The notes: generated by a model from the letters alone, not told the origin. DNA of 64,000 bases from Chryseobacterium sp. c4a (GCF_009900745.1 NZ_WXVU01000002.1:1-64000), one strand, 5' to 3'. Numbered from the stretch's first letter, positions 20,444 to 29,779 are shown. Program-made: numbers and translations.

Positions 20444-20556
20444 AGGAGCAGACAGGACTCGAACCTGTGACCCACAAACCTGGTGATTTATAGGAACTTT
20501 ATTTGCCTGAAGCGAAAAGTAGCTTTTTGTTGCTCTACCATCTGAGCTACTGCCCC
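20444..20556 (-). tRNA. tRNA-like RNA with a 47-nt anticodon loop
   Basis: On the minus strand there is a full cloverleaf. The 7-bp acceptor GGGGCAG (20556-20550) pairs with CTGCTCC (20451-20445), with one G-U. TA at 8-9, a D arm GCTC/GAGC with loop AGATGGTA, a 5-bp anticodon stem ACAAA (20530-20526) / TTTGT (20478-20474), variable loop GGGTC, and T arm ACAGG-TTCGAGT-CCTGT. Every arm is canonical except the anticodon loop, which is 47 nt (20525-20479) instead of 7 and contains repeat R4. The discriminator is U and CCA is not encoded. No reading of a normal anticodon with U33 is evident, so it is either a tRNA with an insert to be removed, or a tRNA mimic that never decodes. It lies in the rtcB transcript. 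Confidence 0.8.
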
Positions 20557-20581
20557 TACCATTATCATAAAAGTTTTCATG

Positions 20582-20611
20582 AACCTTACAGGCTCCTATA
20601 CCTGCAAGGTT
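20582..20611 (-). ncRNA. 11-bp hairpin with a loop complementary to the repeats
   Basis: On the minus strand, AACCTTGCAGG (20611-20601) pairs with CCTGTAAGGTT (20592-20582) over 11 bp with one G-U. The 8-nt loop TATAGGAG (20600-20593) is complementary to TTCCTATA in all four repeats R1-R4. It lies 25 nt before the tRNA-like gene and 58 nt after rtcB. There is no T-run, so it is not a typical terminator. Confidence 0.75.
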
Positions 20612-20631
20612 TGGTTATTAGTTTTCTTAGT

Positions 20632-20644
20632 AACCTATTAGGTT
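20632..20644 (-). other. Short palindrome between rtcB and the hairpin
   Basis: AACCTATTAGGTT is a perfect 6-bp inverted repeat around one base. It could be a small processing or regulatory hairpin. No other support was seen. Confidence 0.35.
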
Positions 20645-20669
20645 TAAATATGAAATCATATAAAACAAA

Positions 20670-22142
<1,473 letters not shown>

Positions 22143-22215
22143 TTAAAAAAGAGTGAATTCACTGATTTGAAAATTAGAGTATTGGCTTTTTATAATAAAA
22201 ATTAAACTTACAACT

Positions 22216-22551
22216 ATGATATTATTAGAACAATTAAAACATTTTCCCGAAACCATTCAATTCCCTGATGTGATAGCCTATATTGATGCGCATTATAATT
22301 TTACGCCTACAGCATTCAAAAATGGGAATACAAGAAATGAAGAAGGGCAGAATAACGGTTCATGCAAAATATTCGGTTTTGCCTCTTATTATGGACTGAC
22401 CAAAGAAGAAACCCTTCCACTTTTCGGAGAGTTTTACAGAGAAGATGTCCTTAAAAATCCTAACGGTACAGATCACCAGAACATCAGGAACTTCATGGAA
22501 TTCGGATGGGATGGATTAATTTTTGAAGGAAACCCGTTGACCGAGAAATAG
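22216..22551 (+). CDS. HopJ-family small protein
   Basis: A 111-aa protein that matches the HopJ (type III effector HopJ) family along its whole length. It has an IAYIDAHYNFTPTAFKNG segment (about 20-37), followed by NGSCKIFGFASYYGLTKEE (about 46-64) and a C-terminal NFMEFGWDGLIFEG. Despite the name, members are common in non-pathogens and the biochemical function is unknown. No type III secretion genes are present. It is 23 bp ahead of the WYL regulator and divergent from rtcB. Confidence 0.82.
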   Translation: MILLEQLKHFPETIQFPDVIAYIDAHYNFTPTAFKNGNTRNEEGQNNGSCKIFGFASYYGLTKEETLPLFGEFYREDVLKNPNGTDHQNIRNFMEFGWDGLIFEGNPLTEK

Positions 22552-22574
22552 ATTCTTAGCTAAAAATAACAATC

Positions 22575-23594
22575 ATGTCGTCTAATAAAAATGCTCTAAT
22601 CCGCTATAAAACATTAGATAAATGCCTCAAAAATAAATATCGAAAATATACTTTGGAGGATCTTATTGATGAATGTTCCGAAGCGTTATTTGAATTTGAA
22701 GGCAAAGAATCTTATGTAAGCAAGAGAACCATCCAGTTGGATCTTCAGAATATGCGAAGTGAAAAGTTCGGTTATGAAGCTCCTATTGAGGTATATGAAA
22801 GAAAATATTACCGTTACAGCGATCCGGATTACAGCATTCATAATATTTCAGTGAACGAAAGCGACCTGAAAGCGATGAACAATGCAGTTCAGATCCTGAA
22901 ACAGTTCAAAGATTTCTCTATGTTTAAAGAGATGAATGGTGTTATTCAGAAATTGGAAGACTCTATTCATTCTACCAATCAGAAATCAATTATTCATCTG
23001 GATAAAAATGAACAGTTAAAAGGATTGGAACATATTGATATTCTGTATGAAAGTATTCTCAATAAAAAAGTGCTGAAAATTTTATATAAAAGCTTTACAG
23101 CAAGAGAATCCAGTGTGTATACCGTTCATCCGCAACTGTTGAAGGAATTTAACAACCGCTGGTTTCTGATCTGTTTGCATAAACAAAAGATGTATAATTT
23201 GGCTCTGGACAGAATGGAAACTATTGAAACCGATGAAAATCTTCCCTATATTGATAAGGAACTGGATGGTGATGAATACTTCAAAGACATTGTAGGGGTT
23301 ACTGTTGCAGAATCTATGGTTCCCAGAAATGTTGTGTTCTTTGTAGATTCGGCAAATGCACCCTATATTAAAACAAAACCCTTACATAAAAGCCAGGAAG
23401 TGATCAGTGAAACGAAAGAGGGAACTCTTTTTAAAATCTGTGTTCAGATCAATTTTGAGTTGGAAAGGTTGTTGTTAGGCTTTGGAGACTCTCTGATTGT
23501 CCATAAACCGAGAAGACTAAGGGTAAGAATGGAAGATAAATTCAGAGCCGGAAATAGAAATTATCAAGAGCTGATTATCCCTGATGAAAAGTAG
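22575..23594 (+). CDS. WYL-domain transcriptional regulator
   Basis: A 339-aa protein with an N-terminal winged-helix-like region (about 1-75, YTLEDLIDECSEALFEFEG), a linker, and a WYL domain at about 160-215 (KVLKILYKSF ... HPQLLKEFNNRWFLICLHK). A WYL C-terminal extension follows (about 240-330). WYL domains sense ligands, including nucleic-acid ligands in some cases. It is co-transcribed with HopJ and divergent from rtcB, so it most likely controls the rtcB transcript; in E. coli this role is taken by the unrelated RtcR. The shared operator upstream of the nucleotidyltransferase would put that gene under the same control. Confidence 0.88.
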   Translation: MSSNKNALIRYKTLDKCLKNKYRKYTLEDLIDECSEALFEFEGKESYVSKRTIQLDLQNMRSEKFGYEAPIEVYERKYYRYSDPDYSIHNISVNESDLKAMNNAVQILKQFKDFSMFKEMNGVIQKLEDSIHSTNQKSIIHLDKNEQLKGLEHIDILYESILNKKVLKILYKSFTARESSVYTVHPQLLKEFNNRWFLICLHKQKMYNLALDRMETIETDENLPYIDKELDGDEYFKDIVGVTVAESMVPRNVVFFVDSANAPYIKTKPLHKSQEVISETKEGTLFKICVQINFELERLLLGFGDSLIVHKPRRLRVRMEDKFRAGNRNYQELIIPDEK

Positions 23595-23722
23595 TTCTAT
23601 TCAGAATTATAATGCAAAAACCTGGATATATCTATGGTACTCAGGAGTGAAATATAGGTTTATTTTCTTCCAGATTTTTATCTTGGCTTGGAAATTGTAG
23701 TGTTTAGGTACAAAATCACACT

Positions 23723-23860
23723 ATGAAATCAAGAATATTTAAAGCACTTATTGCCATTATAGCACCTATTGCGATAGAGTATATCGTTAAAAAAATATCT
23801 GAGAAACTTGATAAAAAAGGAGATCAGAAAGAGAATGACCCTAAGCAGATTACTGCGTAA
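23723..23860 (+). CDS. 45-aa small membrane-associated protein
   Basis: ATG at 23723 and TAA at 23858-23860. The product has a hydrophobic N-terminal helix (IFKALIAIIAPIAIEYIV) and a charged tail (KKISEKLDKKGDQKEND), so it is a short membrane-anchored or amphipathic peptide. It is followed 34 bp later by a clear terminator, and has its own 128-bp upstream space after the WYL gene. I do not recognise it; similar short hydrophobic-then-charged proteins occur in flavobacteria. A toxin-like role cannot be excluded. Confidence 0.6.
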   Translation: MKSRIFKALIAIIAPIAIEYIVKKISEKLDKKGDQKENDPKQITA

Positions 23861-23893
23861 ACGTAAAAGTAGTTTAAATTTAAAATTATCGAA

Positions 23894-23925
23894 AAGAGGC
23901 TGTCAGTATTGATAGTCTCTTTTTT
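23894..23925 (+). terminator. Terminator after the 45-aa gene
   Basis: A 10-bp stem AGAGGCTGTC / GATAGTCTCT with two G-U pairs and a 6-nt loop, followed by a run of T. Confidence 0.75.
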
Positions 23926-24159
23926 ATGGAGATAAGAGAAGATGATAATCACCCCGTCAATAATTCAGACAATTTTTGCCACGCTTCCGGAGGAAGGGAA
24001 TGTAAAGCCCTAAGATTGAAATATTCATTATGATATTCAAGGGAAATCTTCGGTTTTCAAAGCTTAAGTGTACTTTTTATACATAAGCTTGTCACTTAAT
24101 AATCACTTAAGTGTTACAAAAATTTTGTATCTTTTATGGTTGAAATACTCCCAGTTGAT
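23926..24159. other. Intergenic region with a probable repeat fragment
   Basis: No gene. The stretch ATCACCCCGTCAATAATTC ... GCCACGCTTCCGGAGGAAGG (near 23948-23998) resembles a dispersed repeat I recall from flavobacterial genomes; no second copy is in the window. CTTAAGTG occurs repeatedly at 24060-24115, including the palindrome CACTTAAGTG at 24104-24113. Confidence 0.35.
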
Positions 24160-25344
24160 TTATATAAAATCATAAACCCCGTTTTTCCATCCCAAAACTT
24201 TAGAAGAATCGGCCTTTAGCCAGTTTTTCAAAATAGTAGCATATACTTTTCTGAAATCCTCAGTGTAGATCAGATCCCCTTCATTCAGCTGTTGCAAATT
24301 GGGAAGACTATTCAATAATCCTTTCTTTTTAAGGTTCCCGCTAATGAAAAACATTTGGTTGGCGGTTCCATGATCCGTCCCGTTGCTTGCATTTTGAGCT
24401 ACGCGTCGTCCAAATTCAGAAAAGGTCATCAAAAGAATATTATTGAATAAACCATTGCTTTTCATATCAGCAACAAAGGATTTTACGGCTTCATTAATGT
24501 CACTAAATAGCTTTTTTTGCCTGTCATTTTGGTTTACATGGGTGTCAAAACTTCCGATAGAAAGATAGTAAACCTGAGTATTAATATCTGATTTGATTAA
24601 TGAGGCCACTGTTTTGAAATCCTTTCCCAATTGAGAATTGGGATAAGTTTGTTCTGTTTTTTTGGCTTTGCTTTTATCGAAGATATAACCCGCATTATTG
24701 ATGGTAGAACCTAAAGTCTGATAAAGGTAAGAAACCGTTTCGTCATCGTGATGATGGTCATAAAGAGATTGAAAATATTTCTCCTGGCTGGTTTGGTAAA
24801 GTCTTTTAGGATCTTTAAATGCAAAAGCTTTATTGTTTTCTCCTTTTAAGGCAAGGCTGAGCATGTCATCTACTTCGAGAGCCTGAGTAGGATGTTCACA
24901 ACGGTAACATTCTTCATCAAGAAAGCGGCCAAGCCATCCGGTATCCAGAAATTCATCACTTCTGCTTGCCGATTGCCAGATATCCATACTTCGGAAATGG
25001 GATTTATCAGGATTGGGATATCCAACATTGTTCATGACGGAAAGTTCCCCATTATCGAAAAGTTCTTTAAAATAGGAGAGGGAAGGATTGATGCCGGCCT
25101 CATCCGTAAGAGACAATGAATCCGAAATGGCGAGTGTTTTTCTTTCTCTAAAATAAATATCATTTTTTGCTGGAATGATCGTGTTTAAACCATCGTTCCC
25201 CCCTGTAAACTGTAGGACAACCAAAATATTCTGATTGGGAGTTAGAGCTTCATCCAGTGTCATAGCCTTTAGAAAATTAGGCATTAACAGAGAAGCGGTT
25301 GCCAGTGAACTTATTTTGAGAAATTCTCTTCTTTTGATTAACAT
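24160..25344 (-). CDS. DUF1501 protein with Tat signal
   Basis: A 394-aa protein of the DUF1501 (sulfatase/phosphatase-like fold) family. The N-terminus has a twin-arginine motif KRREFLK followed by a hydrophobic stretch, so it is probably exported folded by Tat. GGNDGLNTIIPA (about 48-59), HFRSMDIWQSAS, and the C-terminal SEFGRRVAQNASNGTDHGTAN are family hallmarks with conserved His and Asp residues. It follows the DUF1800 gene by 38 bp, and the two are a common Bacteroidota/Planctomycetes pair of unknown biochemical role. Confidence 0.88.
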   Translation of the reverse strand: MLIKRREFLKISSLATASLLMPNFLKAMTLDEALTPNQNILVVLQFTGGNDGLNTIIPAKNDIYFRERKTLAISDSLSLTDEAGINPSLSYFKELFDNGELSVMNNVGYPNPDKSHFRSMDIWQSASRSDEFLDTGWLGRFLDEECYRCEHPTQALEVDDMLSLALKGENNKAFAFKDPKRLYQTSQEKYFQSLYDHHHDDETVSYLYQTLGSTINNAGYIFDKSKAKKTEQTYPNSQLGKDFKTVASLIKSDINTQVYYLSIGSFDTHVNQNDRQKKLFSDINEAVKSFVADMKSNGLFNNILLMTFSEFGRRVAQNASNGTDHGTANQMFFISGNLKKKGLLNSLPNLQQLNEGDLIYTEDFRKVYATILKNWLKADSSKVLGWKNGVYDFI

Positions 25345-25382
25345 AGTGTGTTGGATTTAGATGAGGTTATAAGATGAAGATC

Positions 25383-26762
25383 TTACATTAATTGATATTC
25401 CGGTGTTGACATTAAATTAATAATGGTCATTTTCGTGCTTTTATCAGAAAAGCTATTTACCGTATTCATGTCCAGGCTTTGCGGATTTTGAATCAGATAA
25501 TCTTCACAATTTTTATGGACAAAAACTTGATCCACACGGTTCCAGTCTATGGTGATACTAGGGTTTTTAAAGCTTTTGTTCAAAGCTGTCTCCCTTGATT
25601 TCATTCCCATATCAATATCATCATCCTGTCGTGGACTGTATTCCAGAGGCCGGAGTCCAGACCATATTTGGGGTACCTGAAGTCTCAACATCAGAGTAGA
25701 ACTGTCGATCCAGGATCTTCCATTAGGCCATCCTGCTACATTAGGTGGATAGAGAAGCATTTGACCTAACAGTTTTTGGTATACGATGAGGTTTTCAGGA
25801 TTCTGAATATGCATTGGGAGCATTCGCATCATACCTGCCATTAGCTCAATAGGAGATTTTATCCTGTTTCCGATATTTTTCTGATCATAAAACCATGAGC
25901 TCGAAAAGATGTCTGTCATCAGTTTTTTAATATCATAACCGGAATTATAAAAACCGGTACTGAGTTTATTGACAAGGTCTTTGTCAATATTTTCATTGAC
26001 AAAGAATTTGTAAATCTTAGCGGTGATAAATTGAGCTGTTGCCTTTTGCTCCAGAATAATGTTTAAAGCATCATTTCCATCGAAATTACCTGTTTTTCCA
26101 AGAAAAGTTTTAGTGTTTTCGTCATGCTGATTCTTTCTTTCCTTAAAACCTCCGTCTTTATCATAGCTCCATCCTGTAAAGGCTCTGGCTCCTTCTCTTA
26201 CATCCTTTTCCGTATAATTTCCTCTTCCCATGGTAAAAAGCTCCATAACTTCACGGGCAAAATTTTCATTCGGATGATCCTTTTTATTTTGCTGGTTATT
26301 TAAGAAGTTGAGCATAGCCGGAGACTGACTTACCTCAAAAAGGAGATCTTTGAAATTTCCCAGTGCATTTTTTCGGATAGTATTTAATAGCTGTCTGTTG
26401 AATTTTGGATTTTGAACCCTTGATGCAAAATGCCCATGCCAGAAAAAAGCCATCTTTTCTCTCATCTGCTCTTTACTGTTCACCATTTTATCCAGGAAAT
26501 TAAGATTCAATTCTTCGTTCTGTATCCTATTGACTCGCTGCATTTCTTTTTTCTGGTCAGCAGGCGCGGTACTGCTCATATAGTCCGTAGTGGGAGCTAT
26601 ATCCGATGTTTCGTAATTAATCTCTGTAAAGTTTTCTTCTTTAAATAATTCATTAATCAACGCTTTTGTGTTTTTATTTTTCAAATCATCAATTTGATTA
26701 ATTCCAACTCCAAAGCCTGCGCGCCAAAGAAGATGTTTGTTTTTTAATAATGAATCAGCCAT
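25383..26762 (-). CDS. DUF1800 domain protein
   Basis: A 459-aa DUF1800 protein. LLWRAGFGVG at the start, REKMAFFWHGHFASR (about 101-115), NENFAREVMELFTMGRG (about 165-181) and VAGWPNGRSWIDSSTLMLR (about 339-357) are hallmark segments. No signal peptide is evident from this start. It is the first gene of a two-gene operon with DUF1501. Function is unknown; the pair may act on an extracellular polymer. Confidence 0.87.
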   Translation of the reverse strand: MADSLLKNKHLLWRAGFGVGINQIDDLKNKNTKALINELFKEENFTEINYETSDIAPTTDYMSSTAPADQKKEMQRVNRIQNEELNLNFLDKMVNSKEQMREKMAFFWHGHFASRVQNPKFNRQLLNTIRKNALGNFKDLLFEVSQSPAMLNFLNNQQNKKDHPNENFAREVMELFTMGRGNYTEKDVREGARAFTGWSYDKDGGFKERKNQHDENTKTFLGKTGNFDGNDALNIILEQKATAQFITAKIYKFFVNENIDKDLVNKLSTGFYNSGYDIKKLMTDIFSSSWFYDQKNIGNRIKSPIELMAGMMRMLPMHIQNPENLIVYQKLLGQMLLYPPNVAGWPNGRSWIDSSTLMLRLQVPQIWSGLRPLEYSPRQDDDIDMGMKSRETALNKSFKNPSITIDWNRVDQVFVHKNCEDYLIQNPQSLDMNTVNSFSDKSTKMTIINLMSTPEYQLM

Positions 26763-26874
26763 GGTGAGAGCATTTATTTTTTTGATGTGTTTGAAGAAAA
26801 AAGGTTAAAATGATAACGGGTTAAGGTTTGTTAATATTATCATGAGTAATAGGTAATAGGTGTGGATCGTAGGA

Positions 26875-27073
26875 TTGTTGGAAAACGCAAAGATGCAAAG
26901 ATTTTTGACCGACTTTCTGTTGTAAGGCGCAAGGATTTTATCTGCGATAAAATTGTAGACCTGTAATCGTGGAAAAAAATAAAGCAGTTTCCTTGCTGAA
27001 AATTTTAGATTTTCTTGCGCCTTAAAAACAACATTATATTTAAATATCCTTGCGTCCTTGCGTTTTCCAACAA
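26875..27073. repeat. Imperfect inverted pair of the dispersed repeat
   Basis: Left arm 26875-26943 starts TTGTTGGAAAACGCAAAGAT and includes TAAGGCGCAAGGATTTTATC. The right arm, about 27007-27073, carries the same sequence in inverse orientation (CTTGCGCCTTAAAAACAACA ... TTGCGTTTTCCAACAA). Both are related to 4507-4584. They fill most of the 557-bp gap before the barrel gene and could fold into a long hairpin. Confidence 0.7.
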
Positions 27074-27268
27074 TAAAATTTGTTTTGTATCAGAGTAATA
27101 CATTTTTTATTCTTCAATTTTTTAACTTTTTATACTTTATTTCACATTTTAGGGGCGGTTTTTTATAAAAATTGTTAAACAAACATTTGAATTTTAACAT
27201 AAAATAAGTTGTTGATAATCATTTTGTTGTGTTTTTGTTTGGTGTTAAAAAATAAGAGTTAACGCTGC

Positions 27269-27285
27269 TTGGCACGATTTTTACA
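27269..27285 (+). promoter_or_regulatory. Sigma-54-like promoter
   Basis: TTGGCACG-ATTT-TTACA matches the -24/-12 consensus YTGGCACG-N4-TTGCW with only one change (A for G in the -12 box). It lies 35 bp before the ATG of the barrel protein, which is good spacing for a sigma-54 start. Confidence 0.6.
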
Positions 27286-27319
27286 TCCTCTTGTTTAGTA
27301 AAATTTAAAAATTAGAGTT

Positions 27320-27883
27320 ATGAAAATGTTTAAACAAGCAATATTGCTAGCTGGAATTTTAACAGCAGGTATAGCAAGCGCACAAAGTTCAAAAATGAAT
27401 AACATGATCAAAGTGGGCGCAAATGTTGGTTTAGCAGTACCCGCAGATAACCTTTCTGCTGCAGTAGGTGTAGATGTAGCTTATCAAAACCTGATCACTC
27501 CTGGATTTGGATTAGGTATCGCATCAGGATATACTCACTATTTTGGTAAAGATAACAACGGTTATAAAAATAATGATGTAGGGGTAATTCCTGTAGCAGC
27601 TTTAGTAAGAATTTATCCAAAGCAAACAGGTTTCTATTTCGGAACTGACTTAGGATACGGATTTTTAGTAGGAGACAAAACGGTAGCTTCTAACACGAAT
27701 GTGGAAAGAGCAAACGGAGGTTTCTATATCAAACCGGAGATTGGATACCACAACAGAGACTGGAACTTCTTCGTACAATACCAGAAGGTTTTTGTAGGAA
27801 CTAAAGGAGATTTAGCTGGTCAGGACTATAATGTGGGGAATATCGGAGTAGGATTCGGTTATAATATTCCATTAGGAAAGTAG
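27320..27883 (+). CDS. Small outer-membrane beta-barrel protein
   Basis: A 187-aa protein with a signal peptide (cleavage after GIASAQ, about residue 22). The mature part has alternating hydrophobic strands and ends in VGFGYNIPLGK, as expected for a small 8-strand barrel of the OmpW/PorT-like type. The exact family cannot be named. It is a single gene between a sigma-54-like promoter and a strong terminator. Confidence 0.7.
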   Translation: MKMFKQAILLAGILTAGIASAQSSKMNNMIKVGANVGLAVPADNLSAAVGVDVAYQNLITPGFGLGIASGYTHYFGKDNNGYKNNDVGVIPVAALVRIYPKQTGFYFGTDLGYGFLVGDKTVASNTNVERANGGFYIKPEIGYHNRDWNFFVQYQKVFVGTKGDLAGQDYNVGNIGVGFGYNIPLGK

Positions 27884-27913
27884 TTAGATTTAATATATAA
27901 ACAATTATTAACC

Positions 27914-27946
27914 AAAACCTTTTCACGAAAGTGGAAAGGTTTTTTT
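27914..27946 (+). terminator. Terminator of the barrel gene
   Basis: A 13-bp stem AAAACCTTTTCAC / GTGGAAAGGTTTT with a GAAA tetraloop, followed by T-run. Confidence 0.85.
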
Positions 27947-27999
27947 GTTCTGTGCAGGATTTACGAAAACAATTATTATATTTGGTAAAATTTGAGGTT

Positions 28000-29049
28000 A
28001 TGATTCTGAATCCAAAATTTCCACTTTATTTACCAGGAGTAGAGAACAGTAATAATGATAATGTTTCTATCATTGGAGCAAGTCTTCGTGAAGATATAAC
28101 AATCTTAGGCTATTTTGTTTCCGGTAACGGAGGTCTTGAGATTAAAGTACAAAATACATATTCTACTAAGCAATATCCTTCTTTCAGTGATATCTTAAAG
28201 AAGTTTATTCAGGATAATCAACTGGAAAATGTAAAACGTCTGGGAATGGCAGTGCCAGGCCCTGTAATCGACGGAAAGAGTAGCCCTGCAAGATTGGGCT
28301 GGAACTTAGATGTTGAAGAATATAAAAGAGATTTCGGGTTTGAAAAAGTAGAAATGCTGAATGACCTGGAAGCTTCTGCTTATGGAATGGCTCTTCTTGA
28401 AGATGATGATCTTGAAGCGATCTATACCAGCGGACATCTTGAAAAAGGAAACGTAGCCATCCTTGCTCCAGGAAACGGACTAGGAGAAGCAGGGTATTTC
28501 TTTGACGGGAAAAATTTAAGACCTTTTGCAACAGAAGGTGGTCATTCTGAATTTTCACCAAGAACAAATGTAGAAGTTGAGTTCTATCAGTTCCTTAATA
28601 ATATCTATGGGATTGTAAGCTGGGAAAATGTATTATCCAAATCAGGATTATTTAATATTTATCGTTTCTTAAGAGATGTAAAAAGACATCCTGAACCTGA
28701 ATGGTTAGGAGAACGTCTTGCTAACGGTAATTTCGTTGAAGAACTTTATAAAGCAGCAGTAGAGGATAATGTACTAATCTGTAGAATTGCTTTAGATACT
28801 TTCCTTGAGTTCCTGGCAAGAGAAGCCAATAACTTGACATTGAAACTAAAAGCTATTGGAGGATTACTGATTGCAGGAGACATCCCGCAGATGGTAAGAG
28901 AATATATTGATAAAGATAAGTTCTACGAAAAATTCAAGATCAGTGATAAAATGGAGGGAATGCTTAAAAATATTCCGATCTATCTGGTTAAGCAAAATCA
29001 CACGGCATTAAAAGGTATGGCACTTTATACCGCCTACTATCAAGAATAA
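28000..29049 (+). CDS. glk: Glucokinase
   Basis: This cytoplasmic enzyme phosphorylates glucose with ATP to glucose-6-phosphate. The 349-aa product (start at 28000, MILNPKF) belongs to the bacterial Glk family (not ROK). It has GMAVPGPVIDG, the catalytic-Asp segment LNDLEASAYG, the phosphate loop APGNGLGEAGYF, the sugar-binding ATEGGHSEFSPR, and SWENVLSKSGLFNIYRFL. An earlier in-frame start at 27931 would lie within the preceding terminator and is rejected. It is monocistronic, with its own terminator. Confidence 0.9.
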   Translation: MILNPKFPLYLPGVENSNNDNVSIIGASLREDITILGYFVSGNGGLEIKVQNTYSTKQYPSFSDILKKFIQDNQLENVKRLGMAVPGPVIDGKSSPARLGWNLDVEEYKRDFGFEKVEMLNDLEASAYGMALLEDDDLEAIYTSGHLEKGNVAILAPGNGLGEAGYFFDGKNLRPFATEGGHSEFSPRTNVEVEFYQFLNNIYGIVSWENVLSKSGLFNIYRFLRDVKRHPEPEWLGERLANGNFVEELYKAAVEDNVLICRIALDTFLEFLAREANNLTLKLKAIGGLLIAGDIPQMVREYIDKDKFYEKFKISDKMEGMLKNIPIYLVKQNHTALKGMALYTAYYQE

Positions 29050-29050
29050 A

Positions 29051-29080
29051 AAAAGCTCCGAAGAAATTCGGAGTTTTTTT
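29051..29080 (+). terminator. Terminator of glk
   Basis: A 7-bp stem CTCCGAA / TTCGGAG with a GAAA loop and a T7 tail, directly after the stop. Confidence 0.85.
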
Positions 29081-29153
29081 ATGGACTGATATTATTCATA
29101 AAAATAATTGAGATTCTTGATATACATCAACGAAATCTATCAAATAAGATGGC

Positions 29154-29161
29154 TACCTTTG
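29154..29161 (+). promoter_or_regulatory. Bacteroidota-type -7 box before the first yceI gene
   Basis: TACCTTTG matches TAnnTTTG exactly and lies 30 bp ahead of the ATG at 29192. Confidence 0.65.
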
Positions 29162-29191
29162 TGCTAAACTTAATTAAAATAATTCTAAACA

Positions 29192-29758
29192 ATGAAAAAA
29201 ATATTCTTGTTAGCAGTATTAGCCGGTGGTTTGGCATTCGGACAATCTAAAAAAGTAGTAGCATCTGATGTTCACTGGTGGGGATATAAAGTAGCAAAAT
29301 CTGAAGCAAGCTCTCATGATGGAACGGTAAAAGTAAAATCAGGAGATATGGTAATGAAAGGAAACCAGCTTGTAGGAGGAAGCTTTGTTTTGGATATGAC
29401 TTCAATCAATGCTACTGACGTTTCAGGTGATTCTCAACAGAAATTGAACGGGCACCTTAAAAATGGTGACTTCTTTGAGGTTGAAAAATTCCCTACTGCT
29501 AGTTTCACAATTACAGGAGTAAAGAAAAATAACGATAAAATTTATAACTCTTTAGTAACCGGAAACCTTACTGTAAAAGGAAAAACGAACGCGATTACTT
29601 TCCCTGCAAAGATTGCTTACAGCAAAGGTGTAGTAAGTTTAGTATCCAATAAATTCTCTTTCGACAGACAGAAGTTTGATGTAAGCTATAAGTCTTCTAT
29701 GCAAGATGTATTTTTGAAAGATGATATTGATATGCTTGTAAAGGTAACTGCTCAATAA
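29192..29758 (+). CDS. YceI-family periplasmic protein
   Basis: A 188-aa protein with a signal peptide (ends AFGQS, about residue 18) and the YceI lipocalin-like barrel: HWWGYKVAKSEASSHDGTVK, then GSFVLDMTSINATDV, LNGHLKNGDFFEVEKFPTAS, and a final DIDMLVKVTA. YceI proteins bind polyisoprenoids or other amphiphiles; the ligand is unknown here. A paralogue follows 79 bp downstream; a terminator lies between them. Confidence 0.9.
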   Translation: MKKIFLLAVLAGGLAFGQSKKVVASDVHWWGYKVAKSEASSHDGTVKVKSGDMVMKGNQLVGGSFVLDMTSINATDVSGDSQQKLNGHLKNGDFFEVEKFPTASFTITGVKKNNDKIYNSLVTGNLTVKGKTNAITFPAKIAYSKGVVSLVSNKFSFDRQKFDVSYKSSMQDVFLKDDIDMLVKVTAQ

Positions 29759-29779
29759 ATTAATCAAAAAAAGATTGTT

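Larger units (their letters stand above)
20302..20508 (-). repeat. Four copies of a 21-bp repeat (R1-R4)
   Basis: Copies lie at 20302-20322, 20356-20376, 20411-20431 and 20488-20508. On the plus strand the shared core is TATAGGAACT-N3-TTTRCCT. Distances between starts are 54, 55 and 77 bp. R1-R3 form the 5' arm and loop start of hairpins H1-H3. R4 sits inside the anticodon loop of the tRNA-like gene. Confidence 0.85.

Noticed and set aside
20302..20508. CRISPR-like array of four 21-bp repeats
   Set aside because: Spacing is 54, 55 and 77 bp, the repeats diverge, they form covarying hairpin arms, one lies inside a tRNA-like gene, and no cas genes are present.
20444..20556. Ordinary tRNA gene with an assignable anticodon
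   Set aside because: The 47-nt loop gives no 7-nt loop with U33 and anticodon; removing an insert by eye does not leave one clear solution.
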